From NCBI GenBank assembly GCA_039186435.1, contig JBCDAA010000054.1, positions 1 to 30,292 of the forward strand: DNA of 30,292 bases. The letters are read 5' to 3'. The notes under the pieces were generated by a model. It had not been told where the DNA came from. It saw only the letters and a program-made list of their open reading frames with translations, and searched no databases. The stretch is from JALVDI01 sp039186435 (lineage in GTDB: Bacteria > Myxococcota_A > Polyangia > Polyangiales > Houyiibacteriaceae). The translations under genes were made by a program, and so were the position numbers. Positions 22,155-30,288 of the stretch are shown here, piece by piece (within the stretch, counting starts at the first letter, position 1; every line of letters starts with the position of its first letter).

Positions 22155-23705
22155 GTGGTCGCACGGGCGTTGATTTCGGTGTCGGACAAGACAGGCATTG
22201 TCGATCTCGGAAAGGGCCTCGCTGCGGCGGGCGTCGAAATTCTCTCGACGGGCGGCACGGCGCGCGCGCTTCGGGAAGGCGGCGTTCCGGTTGTGGACGT
22301 CTCCGAATACACCGACTCCCCCGAGGTGATGGACGGCCGCGTCAAGACGCTTCACCCCCGTGTGCACGGCGGCATCCTCATGCGCGACACCGACGAGGAT
22401 CGCGCGGAGCTCGGATCCCTCGGCGGCAAGCCCATCGATCTCGTGGTGGTGAACCTCTATCCCTTTGAGCAAACGGTCGCGAAGGGCGCCGCACATGCGG
22501 ACGTGATCGAGAATATCGACATCGGCGGTCCGTCGATGGTCCGCAGCGCGGCGAAGAACCACAGCCGGGTGACAGTGGTGACGGACCCCGAGGACTACGA
22601 CGAACTCCTCGAAGCCGTTCGCGGTGAGGGACCGAGTCTCTCGTTCCGGCAGCGCCTCGCTGGCAAAGCGTTCACCCACACCGCCGCCTACGACGGTGCG
22701 ATTGCGGCGTATCTCACCAGCCTCGACGAGGAAGGCAAGCGCGGCGTTTTTCCCGGAACGCTCACGCTCCAGTTTCAGAAGGCGTACGACGTTCGCTACG
22801 GCGAAAACCCTCACCAAAAGGGTGCGTTCTACGTCGACCGGGATGCGCCAGTCGGCAGCCTCGCGCTCGCCGAGTCGGTCGACGTCGGCAAGAAGCAGCT
22901 CAGCTTCAACAACCTCGTCGATGTCGACGCCGCCCTCGAGTGCGTCCGCGAGTTCGAGCGGCCAGCCGCCGTGGTCGTCAAACACACCAACCCCTGCGGG
23001 GTCGCCACTGCGGAGCACCTTCACGAGGCGTATGTCGTCGCCCGCGAAGCGGACGCCCTCAGCGCCTTCGGGGGAATCGTCGCCCTCAATCGCCCGGTCG
23101 ATCTCGCAACCGCCGAACGTCTCGCGGAGACGTTCATCGAGTGCGTCATCGCGCCAGGCTTTGAGGAGGATGCGCTCGCGCGCCTTCACAAGAAGAAGTC
23201 TCTCCGGCTCCTTTCCCTTGGCGGATGGCTCGACGGGCGCGCGCCGATGCTTCACTCAAAGCGCATCAGCGGCGGCCTCGTCGTGCAGGATCGCGACGCG
23301 ACCGCAGCCGGCGAAGTAGCTCAGGGTCGCGTCGTCACGAGCCGCGCGCCGACCGATGAGGAGCGCCGCTCGCTCGAGCTCGCGTGGCGGGTCTGCAAGC
23401 ACGTGAAGTCCAACGCCATCGTCTTTGCGAAGGAAGATCGCACGGTGGGTGTCGGGGCCGGGCAGATGTCGCGCGTCCTCGCGGTGGAGCTCGCCCACAA
23501 GAAGGCCGGTGATCTCGCGAAGGGATCCGCGATGGCCTCGGACGCGTTCTTTCCCTTCCCCGACGGAGTCGAAGCCGCACACGCCGCCGGCGTCACCGCG
23601 GTCGTTCAACCCGGCGGCAGCAAGCGCGACGACGAAGTGATCGCCGCCTGCGACGCGCACGGGATCGCGATGGTCTTCACTGGCGTTCGCCACTTCAAAC
23701 ACTGA
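22155..23705 (+). CDS. purH: Bifunctional AICAR formyltransferase / IMP cyclohydrolase
   Basis: Catalyses the last two steps of IMP synthesis. The 516 residues match the family (about 510-530). The N-terminal MGS-like cyclohydrolase domain (~1-190) has SVSDKTGI, LSTGGTA, MDGRVKTLHPRVHGGIL and NLYPFE. The C-terminal AICAR transformylase domain has the catalytic KHTNPCGVA (K276-H277) and AFGGIVALN. It starts at GTG 22155 behind GGAGGTG. Its stop TGA shares one base with the purD ATG (TGATG), so the two purine genes are coupled. Confidence 0.97.
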   Translation: MVARALISVSDKTGIVDLGKGLAAAGVEILSTGGTARALREGGVPVVDVSEYTDSPEVMDGRVKTLHPRVHGGILMRDTDEDRAELGSLGGKPIDLVVVNLYPFEQTVAKGAAHADVIENIDIGGPSMVRSAAKNHSRVTVVTDPEDYDELLEAVRGEGPSLSFRQRLAGKAFTHTAAYDGAIAAYLTSLDEEGKRGVFPGTLTLQFQKAYDVRYGENPHQKGAFYVDRDAPVGSLALAESVDVGKKQLSFNNLVDVDAALECVREFERPAAVVVKHTNPCGVATAEHLHEAYVVAREADALSAFGGIVALNRPVDLATAERLAETFIECVIAPGFEEDALARLHKKKSLRLLSLGGWLDGRAPMLHSKRISGGLVVQDRDATAAGEVAQGRVVTSRAPTDEERRSLELAWRVCKHVKSNAIVFAKEDRTVGVGAGQMSRVLAVELAHKKAGDLAKGSAMASDAFFPFPDGVEAAHAAGVTAVVQPGGSKRDDEVIAACDAHGIAMVFTGVRHFKH

Positions 23706-24970
23706 TGAAGATCCTCGTCGTTGGATCCGGCGCGCGCGAGCACGCCCTCGCGTGGCGTTTCGCCAAGGATGGTGCCGAGGTGCACGTGGCGCCGGGCAAC
23801 GGTGGCACCGCCCGCGCGTTTAAGAACCACGCGGTGGCGGCCACGGACGTTGCGGCGCAGGTAGCTCTCGCGGAGGAGCTTGCGGTCGACCTCGTCGTCG
23901 TCGGGCCCGAAGCGCCGCTCGTCCTCGGACTCGTCGATGCGCTCGTCGACAAAGGCATCGCGGCCTTTGGTCCTTCGAAGGCGGCGGCGCAGCTCGAAGG
24001 CTCGAAGATCTTTGCGAAGGAGTGCATGCGCGCGGCGGGCGTTCCTACTGCGGCCTTCGAGGTCTTCGACGATTTCGCGGCCGCGGAAGCGTACCTTCGC
24101 GAGGCGGATCGCCCGCTCGTGGTCAAAGCGGACGGACTCGCGGCAGGGAAGGGCGTCACCGTCGCCAGCGATGCGGACGAAGCCGTTCAGGCGGCGCGTG
24201 AAGCGCTCGTCGGTCGGAAGTTCGGTGACGCAGGTGCACGCATCCTGATCGAGGAGTGCTTCAAGGGCCCAGAAGTGAGCTACCACGTCGTCAGCGACGG
24301 CGAGCGCTACGTTTCCCTGGCCGCTGCCCAGGATCACAAGCGCGCCTTTGATGGAGACAAAGGCCCCAACACCGGCGGGATGGGCGCGTACTCCCCGCCG
24401 CCGATGGTCACCGCGGAGATCGACGCACGCATTCGAAGCGAAGTCGTCGAGCCGACGCTCACGCAGATGGGCAGCGCCGGAACACCGTTTCGCGGTGCGC
24501 TCTTCGTCGGGCTGATGATCGTCGACGGAGCGCCGAAGGTGCTCGAGTACAACGTGCGTTTCGGGGACCCGGAGACCGAGTGCTTGATGACGCGCCTCGG
24601 CGGTTCGGCGGTCGACCTCTTCCTCGGCTCCGCGCGTGGGGATCTCTCGGGCTATGAAGCGACCTGGGAGGCGCCGGCGTCGCTCTGTGTCGTACTCGCC
24701 TCCGGCGGATATCCCGGAGCCTACTCCAAAGGCGTTGAAATCGAAGGCGTCGAAGGTGCCGCGGTCGCGCCGGGGGTGCAGCTCTTTCACGCGGGCACGG
24801 TGGCTGACGAGGACGCGCTCCGTACGTCGGGCGGAAGAGTGCTCTGTGTCACGGCGGTCGGTGACTCCGTCGAGCACGCAGCTTCGCGGGCCTATGTCGC
24901 CGCCGATCGCGTGCAGTTCGAAGGTCGAATGCTCCGCCGCGACATCGGTTGGCAGGCTCGCGAGGAGTAG
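23705..24970 (+). CDS. purD: Phosphoribosylamine-glycine ligase
   Basis: ATP-dependent ligation of glycine to 5-phosphoribosylamine (GAR synthetase), the second step of de novo purine synthesis. The 421 residues are typical. Visible motifs are VGSGAREHALAW (N-domain), GPEAPLVLGLVDALVDKG, FGPSKAAAQLEGSKIFAKE, the ATP-grasp lysine region VVKADGLAAGKGV, DHKRAFDGDKGPNTGGMGAY, and the metal-binding YNVRFGDPETE. It overlaps purH by one base. A G-run tandem repeat follows the stop. Confidence 0.97.
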   Translation: MKILVVGSGAREHALAWRFAKDGAEVHVAPGNGGTARAFKNHAVAATDVAAQVALAEELAVDLVVVGPEAPLVLGLVDALVDKGIAAFGPSKAAAQLEGSKIFAKECMRAAGVPTAAFEVFDDFAAAEAYLREADRPLVVKADGLAAGKGVTVASDADEAVQAAREALVGRKFGDAGARILIEECFKGPEVSYHVVSDGERYVSLAAAQDHKRAFDGDKGPNTGGMGAYSPPPMVTAEIDARIRSEVVEPTLTQMGSAGTPFRGALFVGLMIVDGAPKVLEYNVRFGDPETECLMTRLGGSAVDLFLGSARGDLSGYEATWEAPASLCVVLASGGYPGAYSKGVEIEGVEGAAVAPGVQLFHAGTVADEDALRTSGGRVLCVTAVGDSVEHAASRAYVAADRVQFEGRMLRRDIGWQAREE

Positions 24971-24973
24971 CGC

Positions 24974-25039
24974 GGGGGGAGTAAGCCGGGAGCAAGCCGG
25001 GGAGTAAGCCGGGGGAGTAAGCCGGGGGAGCAAGCCGGG
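24974..25039. repeat. G-run tandem repeat, AGYAAGCC spacers
   Basis: Six runs of three to six G are separated by five spacers of exactly eight bases, AGTAAGCC or AGCAAGCC. The T/C variation and G-run length differ between units, as expected of slippage-prone repeats. It lies just after purD and could form a G-quadruplex on the plus strand, although 8-base loops are longer than in the classical motif. Confidence 0.9.
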
Positions 25040-25112
25040 TGCAACGCACCATCGAAGTGTCAGGGAAGAGCGCTGCCCGTCCGAACCGAACGAACACCGC
25101 GACGCGCGCACG

Positions 25113-25147
25113 AAAAAACGCGGAGCCGGAAATACCGACTCCGCGTT
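25113..25147 (-). terminator. Intrinsic terminator of the 25168-25689 gene
   Basis: On the minus strand AACGCGGAG (25147-25139) pairs with CTCCGCGTT (25125-25117), a perfect 9-bp GC-rich stem, with a further CGG/CCG pairing in the loop. It is followed directly by TTTTTT (25118-25113). It lies 20 bases past the stop at 25168. On the plus strand no T-tract follows, so it serves the minus-strand gene. Confidence 0.9.
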
Positions 25148-25167
25148 CGACATCGTTCGGGTCTCGG

Positions 25168-25689
25168 TCAGAAGGTCTGAAAGCCCAGCGTCAGAACGCT
25201 TTGAAACCAGACGTTGCCGCTCTTGGTGAGGACGTCGAGCTTGAAGGGGATTCCGAGGAAGAGTCCGCTGCGGCCAAAGTTGACGCGCAGGTCGGCCGTG
25301 ACTGAGCCACCAACGTCGCTCGCACCTTCGCCGGTCAACGGTGTGACAAGAGAGACGCCGCCGCCGATGATCGCGGTGACGAAGCGCGCGTGAATCGCGA
25401 CAGTCGCGTGGTGACGATGAAGGAGCGCGGACGAATCGGCGAACACCGAACCCTGATAGGCGAGCGCCCAGGCGAAGACGCCGTCCATCGAACCCACGCG
25501 TGCGCCAAGCATCAGGCTGCCCGCGCCGCCCGGGATAAATACCGTGGCGTCTTCGCTTTCTTCGGCGTCCTGGAGAAAGCCGCCGCCACCCTCAAGGCTG
25601 AAGGCGAAGCGAGTGTCGAACTGGGCGCTGGCGGAAGCGCTGGCGGCGAGAACGGTGAGGAGAGCGAGGCAGGCGGGAAGGCGGGACAT
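25168..25689 (-). CDS. Small exported outer-membrane-like protein
   Basis: Protein of 173 residues from ATG 25689. The signal peptide is MSRLPACLALLTVLAASASASA with probable cleavage before QFDTRFAF. The mature part alternates hydrophobic and polar residues with glycines (FAFSLEGGGGFLQD; GSLMLGARVGSMDGVFAWAL; GSVTADLRVNFGRSGLFLGI) and ends in an aromatic residue after LTLGFQTF, the usual C-terminal signature of outer-membrane beta-barrels. The size suggests an eight-stranded barrel. The frame continues open far upstream, but that part is antisense to other genes and lacks family-like sequence. A strong terminator follows. Substrate or function is unknown. Confidence 0.85.
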   Translation of the reverse strand: MSRLPACLALLTVLAASASASAQFDTRFAFSLEGGGGFLQDAEESEDATVFIPGGAGSLMLGARVGSMDGVFAWALAYQGSVFADSSALLHRHHATVAIHARFVTAIIGGGVSLVTPLTGEGASDVGGSVTADLRVNFGRSGLFLGIPFKLDVLTKSGNVWFQSVLTLGFQTF

Positions 25690-25745
25690 CGGAGGACCTT
25701 TCGTTGGAGACGGCGGGCTTCTCGACCACCTCCGGCCTCCGTTGC

Positions 25746-26393
25746 TCAGGTCGCGCGCACGAGTTTGATGTTGAAGAGGGGCGTGCCCAAGACCCCGTAG
25801 AGGCGAAGCCAAAGGGGGAGCCACATTTCGGTTCCGCGCGCGGTGGAGATGTCTCCGAGGTCGAGCACCTCGTGAGGTCGCCATCCAAAGGACTCCAGGA
25901 GCCGCCGCACGACGGCCTTCGCGTCGGCGTCGTTTCCACTCAGAAAGATGTGATGCTCGTCCGGGAGCTGACGCGGATCCACCATCAGCGGGTTGCTCAG
26001 CGTGTTGAGGGTCTTGACGATTCGCGCCGCGGGAAACGCCTCTTGGAGCTGTTCCGCGAGGCTCTCCGTGTTGGCGACGGAGAGGGTGGGCGGAAATCCA
26101 CTCGAGAAGTCGAGGGGGTTCGTGACATCCACGACCACGGTGCCGTCGAGGTTTCCGGCAGCTCCAAGAACCGCCCGTGCGTGTTCGCCGCGCACGCAGA
26201 GGAAAACGACCTCGCTTTCGCGGCAGGCACCTTCGAACGTCTCGAGGGAGCCGGTCTCCGCTTCGGCTGCCCAGGCCAGGCCCGCCGGGTTGTCGCGCGT
26301 TCGAGAGCCAAGGCGAACTTCGTGCCCAAGACCCACGAGCCTGGTGGCGATTTGACGCCCAACGTCTCCCGTACCGAGAACTGCGATTTTCAT
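25746..26393 (-). CDS. NAD(P)-binding oxidoreductase, F420-reductase-like
   Basis: Protein of 215 residues with an N-terminal Rossmann fold, MKIAVLGTGDVGRQIA (GxGxxG at 7-12), then GHEVRLGSRTRD, VVFLCVRGEH, VVVDVTNPLDF and VKTLNTLSNPLMV. This layout is that of the NADP oxidoreductase / coenzyme F420-dependent reductase-like family (the 'T-N-P' and 'K-x-L-N' motifs). In non-F420 bacteria these enzymes usually act with NADPH, and the substrate is not predictable. The ATG at 26393 has no Shine-Dalgarno. It is divergent from a LysR regulator across a 77-base gap, so that regulator probably controls it. Confidence 0.88.
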   Translation of the reverse strand: MKIAVLGTGDVGRQIATRLVGLGHEVRLGSRTRDNPAGLAWAAEAETGSLETFEGACRESEVVFLCVRGEHARAVLGAAGNLDGTVVVDVTNPLDFSSGFPPTLSVANTESLAEQLQEAFPAARIVKTLNTLSNPLMVDPRQLPDEHHIFLSGNDADAKAVVRRLLESFGWRPHEVLDLGDISTARGTEMWLPLWLRLYGVLGTPLFNIKLVRAT

Positions 26394-26396
26394 GCG

Positions 26397-26463
26397 ACAG
26401 ACTGTGATGTGTTTGTTTTAGGTGAACAAGAGTCTGTATTTTTCTTTCTCTGTTTCCTAAAAC
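26397..26463. promoter_or_regulatory. AT-rich divergent operator with interleaved palindromes
   Basis: The gap between the starts at 26393 and 26471 is strikingly AT-rich for this genome. It holds two perfect inverted repeats that interleave: ACAGACT (26397-26403) with AGTCTGT (26431-26437), and GTTTTAGG (26415-26422) with CCTAAAAC (26456-26463). A divergent LysR gene next to its target is the classic arrangement for autoregulation and target control from one site. The exact T-N11-A box was not fixed. Confidence 0.55.
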
Positions 26464-26470
26464 GACACAT

Positions 26471-27349
26471 GTGAATCCGACCGACCTCTTCGCTGGCGTC
26501 GTTCCCTTCGTCGCTGTCGTGCGGACTGGCTCTGTGCGTGGAGCGGCTCGTGAGCTTGGTCTGACGCCTTCGGCGGTGAGCAAGGCCGTTCGCAAACTCG
26601 AGTCACGACTCGGCGTCACACTCCTGCACCGCACGACCCGTCGCGTGCGGCCAAGTCCGGAAGGCGAGGTCATTGCGGGGTACTACCAGGAGGCAATCGG
26701 GCGTGCGCAGGCGGCTCTTGATCTGGCGCTAGCGTCTCAGCGCCGACCGAAGGGCGTGGTACGAGTGAGCGCGTCCCGCGTCTTGACTCGACTCTTGGCG
26801 TCCAAGCTGATCGGTTTTCAGGATCGGTACCCGGAGCTCGAGGTGGATCTGCGCTTTACCGATCGCAAGGTGAGCTTTGCGGAGGAGCGAGTGGACGTCG
26901 CACTTCGCATCGGTGTGCTCGAGGACTCGGCGGCGACGCGACGACGATGGCGCCGGACGCGCTGGGCAACCGTTGCTTCGCCGGCGTACCTCGCACGCCA
27001 CGGGACGCCGACGAGCATCGACGCGCTCGACGTGCACGCCTGCCTTCGCTTCGTCGCTCCCGATGGGAGACCGCGGGATTGGATCTTCGGTGCGCGCACT
27101 CATCCCGTGGGAGGTCCGCTGGTCAGCGACGACGGCGGAGCTCTCCTGGCCGCGGCAGAAAATGGCCTCGGGATTGTTCAAGCCATGGACTTCATGGTGC
27201 GTGACGCGGTCGCTGCGGGTCGACTCGTTCCACTCTTGGAGGAGAACGACGAAGGCCCGACCGTGTGGATCGTCACATCCCCCGGACGAACACGAACGCC
27301 ACGGGTTCGCGCGCTGGTGGACTACCTCAACGTAGATGGTGACGAATGA
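26471..27349 (+). CDS. LysR-family transcriptional regulator
   Basis: Protein of 292 residues from GTG 26471; an ATG two bases earlier is immediately followed by a stop. The N-terminal winged helix has FVAVVRTGSVRGAARELG, LTPSAVSKAVRKLESRLGVT and LLHRTTRRVRPSPEGE (about residues 12-65). The effector-binding domain follows (VRVSASRVLTRLLASKLIGF; RFTDRKVSFAEERVDVALRI; ENGLGIVQAMDFMVRDAV), as in the short-chain-dehydrogenase-linked subgroup of LysR proteins. It most likely regulates the divergent NAD(P)-binding oxidoreductase. Confidence 0.95.
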   Translation: MNPTDLFAGVVPFVAVVRTGSVRGAARELGLTPSAVSKAVRKLESRLGVTLLHRTTRRVRPSPEGEVIAGYYQEAIGRAQAALDLALASQRRPKGVVRVSASRVLTRLLASKLIGFQDRYPELEVDLRFTDRKVSFAEERVDVALRIGVLEDSAATRRRWRRTRWATVASPAYLARHGTPTSIDALDVHACLRFVAPDGRPRDWIFGARTHPVGGPLVSDDGGALLAAAENGLGIVQAMDFMVRDAVAAGRLVPLLEENDEGPTVWIVTSPGRTRTPRVRALVDYLNVDGDE

Positions 27350-27376
27350 ACGCAGTTCTTTTCTGACTGGAATCGC

Positions 27377-27488
27377 GAAAACCGGAGAGAGAACAAGGGC
27401 TTCGGTGGTAGTGGCGCAATCCGTGCGCGCTCACAGGTGCACTTGGTGAAATTTATCGGTTTTCTGCCCTTGCGAAGGCTCACTTCGC
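27377..27488 (+). promoter_or_regulatory. Upstream region of the DUF4856/imelysin genes
   Basis: The 189-bp gap after the LysR gene contains GAAAACCG (27377-27384) and its complement CGGTTTTC (27457-27464). It also has a short hairpin GCGAAG/CTTCGC at 27472-27488 and an AT-rich patch near 27447-27463. Iron control would be expected for the downstream genes, but I could not recognise a Fur box. Confidence 0.35.
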
Positions 27489-27538
27489 CTACTGAAAGTC
27501 ACTTGCAACACGGCTGAGGTATGGCTAGGACCTCCTTC

Positions 27539-29095
27539 ATGAAAACGACTTTCAATACTTTGGGCCTCGCGGTCCTCCTTGCCTTTGGCTGCGGTGATGA
27601 CGACGGCGGCGGAAACCCGGACACCGGACCGGGGACCGATAGCGCCGTTCCGGACACGGGAACGACCGACAGCGGTGGCGGGGAAGACAGCGGAACAGAC
27701 GGTGGACCGGGAGTGGACGCGGACGTGGACGCCGCGATTCCGCCCACTGAAGGAACGTACGCGTTCGGAAGTCGTTTCGTCGACGGCGCGAGCAGCGTTG
27801 TTTACAGCGGACAGACCTATCGGCACCTGCTCATCAACCAGCTGAGCAACTACGTGAAGTCTGGCCTTGCGGTGGATATCGAGAACGGCATTGTGACCTC
27901 TTCGGACGAGGTTGTTCCGGAGCTCGACTACTTCTTCCGCTTCGACGCCGCGGCGAACCGCGGAGACGAGATCGGCCTGACGACCTCGCCCGCGCCGCTC
28001 CAGGTTAACTGGGAAGACGTGAACCCGACGTCGACGCCGAACATTCTCGGCAAGACCGCCGGTAACGACGATTCGACCGACCACACCGACTGGGACATGC
28101 CCGGCAACTTCGTGGGTTGGGACGACGACTCCATCAACGGTGGTGAGTCGATCGATTCGCCGACCGAGCTGATCGACGCCCTCTTCGCGACGCTCGCGAC
28201 CAACGCGTTCGCAAACCCGATGAGCCCCAGCGGCGAAGAGCTCCCGGTCTTCGTCACCCCCGAAGGTCTTGACCTTCAGCAGCTGATTCAGAAGTGCCTT
28301 CTCATGTTCGTGGCGTTCAGCCAGGGCGTGGACGACTACCTCGACGACGACGTCGAAGGAAAGGGCATTCTCAACACGAACGTCCGTAACAGCGACACCA
28401 GCCCGTACTCCTCCCTCGAGCACGTGTGGGACGAGGCCTTCGGCTACTTCGGTATGCCCCGCGACGGTGACCTTTACACCGACGACGAGCTTGCGAAGGC
28501 GGGCGGCCGCGACGACTGGCAGGGCGCCCACGACACCAGTGGTGACGACCGCATCAGCTTCGCCTCCGAGTTCGCCTTCGGTGCTGCGGTCAACGCGGCC
28601 AAGCGCGACCGCGCCGCCGTCGACGCCACGGACTTCACCGCGGACGCCTTCAGCGCGTTCATGGCCGGTCGTACGATCATCGACGAGGCGGACGAGACCC
28701 TCACCGACGAGGAGATGACGATGCTGACCACGCACCGCGACGCGATCGTCGAGGCGTGGGAAAAGGCCATCGCGGCGACCGCCGTCCACTACGTCAACGA
28801 CACCCTCTCCGACATGGCGGACATCGGCACGGACGACTACTCCTTCGAGGACCACGCCAAGCACTGGAGCGAGCTCAAGGGCTTCTCCATCGGCTTGCAG
28901 TTCAACCGTAACTCGCCGCTCCTCGAGGAGGACGGCGGCGAGACCCTCTTCGCCCGCATGCAGGCGCTCATCGGGGACCGTCCGGTTCTCACGGGCGACA
29001 CCGAGCTGGCGGAGTACCGCACCGCGCTTCTCGAAGTTCGCGACATCTTCCGAGATGCGTACGAGTTCACCAATGCTAATGTAGAGGCATGGTGA
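27539..29095 (+). CDS. DUF4856-family lipoprotein
   Basis: Predicted lipoprotein of 518 residues. I choose ATG 27539, which has AGGA eight bases upstream and gives the lipoprotein signal MKTTFNTLGLAVLLAFGC (C18); an ATG at 27521 would add six residues. A linker rich in Asp, Gly, Ser and Thr covers ~19-70. The remainder matches DUF4856 as I know it: TYAFGSRFVDGASSVVYSGQ followed by YRHLLINQL, then a helical body with SSLEHVWDEAFGYFGMPRDG and KHWSELKGFSIGLQFNRNS. DUF4856 proteins commonly sit beside imelysin genes in iron-related loci, as here: the stop overlaps the imelysin gene by seven bases. The likely location is outer membrane or surface; molecular role unknown. Confidence 0.85.
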   Translation: MKTTFNTLGLAVLLAFGCGDDDGGGNPDTGPGTDSAVPDTGTTDSGGGEDSGTDGGPGVDADVDAAIPPTEGTYAFGSRFVDGASSVVYSGQTYRHLLINQLSNYVKSGLAVDIENGIVTSSDEVVPELDYFFRFDAAANRGDEIGLTTSPAPLQVNWEDVNPTSTPNILGKTAGNDDSTDHTDWDMPGNFVGWDDDSINGGESIDSPTELIDALFATLATNAFANPMSPSGEELPVFVTPEGLDLQQLIQKCLLMFVAFSQGVDDYLDDDVEGKGILNTNVRNSDTSPYSSLEHVWDEAFGYFGMPRDGDLYTDDELAKAGGRDDWQGAHDTSGDDRISFASEFAFGAAVNAAKRDRAAVDATDFTADAFSAFMAGRTIIDEADETLTDEEMTMLTTHRDAIVEAWEKAIAATAVHYVNDTLSDMADIGTDDYSFEDHAKHWSELKGFSIGLQFNRNSPLLEEDGGETLFARMQALIGDRPVLTGDTELAEYRTALLEVRDIFRDAYEFTNANVEAW

Positions 29096-30288
29096 AGCAG
29101 ACTCTCGTCGCGCTCTGTGTTCTGGCGCTTGCCTGTGGGGATGACTCCACGGGCACGCCCGACACGGGTCCCGGTCCTGGAACTGATGCTGACGTTGAGG
29201 TGGACGCCGGCGAGGTCGACATCCGGCTCGCGACGGTTCGTTCGCTGGGTCAGGACGTCATTCTTCCGACCTTGCAGGAGTTCGTGACCGCGGCGACGGC
29301 GCTTGAGTCCGCGACGGCGGCGTGGGCAGCGGACCCGACTTCTGAAACGCGTGCGGCTGCCCAAGAGGGCTGGCAGGACGCGATGGATGTGTGGCAGCAG
29401 CTCGAGGTGATGCAGGTTGGTCCCGCGGGGCGAATGGACATCACGACTGCCGGAGAGGATTTGCGCGACGAGATCTACTCGTGGCCGGAGGGCAACCCCT
29501 GCGTCGTCGACCAGGAGATTGTCTCTCAGGAGTATGCGAACGTTGATGCGTTCACCGCTTCTCGCGTCAACGCGCGAGGGCTCGACGCGCTCGAATACCT
29601 CATCTTCTACGACGGTGCGGACAATGCGTGCGCGTCGCGTAGCCAGATCAACCGCGATGGGCTCTGGGCTGAGGTCTCCGATCTCGACGCGCGGCGTGCT
29701 GCGTACTCGGCAACGGCCGCGACGCTCGTTCGTCGGGCTGCTGAGGACCTTGTCGGTCGTTGGGAGAGCGCCTTCTTGAACCAGCTGATGACGGCGGGTC
29801 AGGGCTCGGACGTCTTTTCGGCGACGCAGGACGCTCTCAACGCGATTTCGGACGCGATGTTCTACCTCGACAAGGAGTCGAAGGACATGAAGCTCGCCGA
29901 GCCGGCGGGAATCTCCGACCTCTGCAGCTCGGAGGCGTGTCCCGAACTTCGGGAGTCGCTCTGGGCCAACTACAGCATCAGCAACCTTCGCAACAACGTC
30001 ATCGGCTTCCGTCGTCTCTTCGACGGGCCCGAAGGCGGCACGGGTTTCCGTGCGCTTCTGGAGGATGTCGGCGCTGGTGATCTCGCGACGCGCTTCGGCG
30101 ACGCGATTGCTGCGGCGGAGGCCGCACTCGAAGCCGTATCGAACATTCCGGACGCCCTCGATGGCACCCCGGACGGACTGCAAGGTCAGTTCGATGCTCT
30201 CAAGGCGGTGACGGACATCCTGAAGTCCGAGTTCATCACGGTGCTTGATCTGCAGCTTCCGCGTCGGGCCGAAACCGACAACGACTAA
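29089..30288 (+). CDS. Imelysin-family lipoprotein (M75-like)
   Basis: Predicted lipoprotein of 399 residues. ATG 29089 has TAGAGG just upstream and overlaps the preceding gene by seven bases. Signal MVKQTLVALCVLALAC gives C16, followed by a short Asp/Gly/Thr linker. The imelysin domain shows GWQDAMDVWQQLEVMQVGPAG and, at residues 164-169, GLDALE in ARGLDALEYLIFYDG, corresponding to the family's GxHxxE motif with the His replaced by Asp. Classical M75 proteins are iron-regulated and surface-exposed; peptidase activity is doubtful across the family, and the lost His makes it unlikely here. The gene is complete, ending four bases before the window edge, and further iron-related genes may follow. 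Confidence 0.88.
   Translation: MVKQTLVALCVLALACGDDSTGTPDTGPGPGTDADVEVDAGEVDIRLATVRSLGQDVILPTLQEFVTAATALESATAAWAADPTSETRAAAQEGWQDAMDVWQQLEVMQVGPAGRMDITTAGEDLRDEIYSWPEGNPCVVDQEIVSQEYANVDAFTASRVNARGLDALEYLIFYDGADNACASRSQINRDGLWAEVSDLDARRAAYSATAATLVRRAAEDLVGRWESAFLNQLMTAGQGSDVFSATQDALNAISDAMFYLDKESKDMKLAEPAGISDLCSSEACPELRESLWANYSISNLRNNVIGFRRLFDGPEGGTGFRALLEDVGAGDLATRFGDAIAAAEAALEAVSNIPDALDGTPDGLQGQFDALKAVTDILKSEFITVLDLQLPRRAETDND

Noticed and set aside
23606..25153. A 515-residue minus-strand ORF over purD
   Set aside because: It is antisense to a certain purD gene, with no recognisable motif and an Arg/His-rich composition.
25168..26673. A 501-residue fusion ORF upstream of the small barrel protein
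   Set aside because: Its N-terminal part is antisense or out of frame over the oxidoreductase and LysR genes. A standard signal peptide starts at ATG 25689.
27421..27520. A Fur box upstream of the imelysin locus
   Set aside because: The AT-rich patch does not match the 19-bp Fur consensus well enough to call.
27431..30183. Long minus-strand ORFs opposite the DUF4856 and imelysin genes
   Set aside because: Both are shadows of lipoprotein genes with clear signals, ribosome sites and overlaps.
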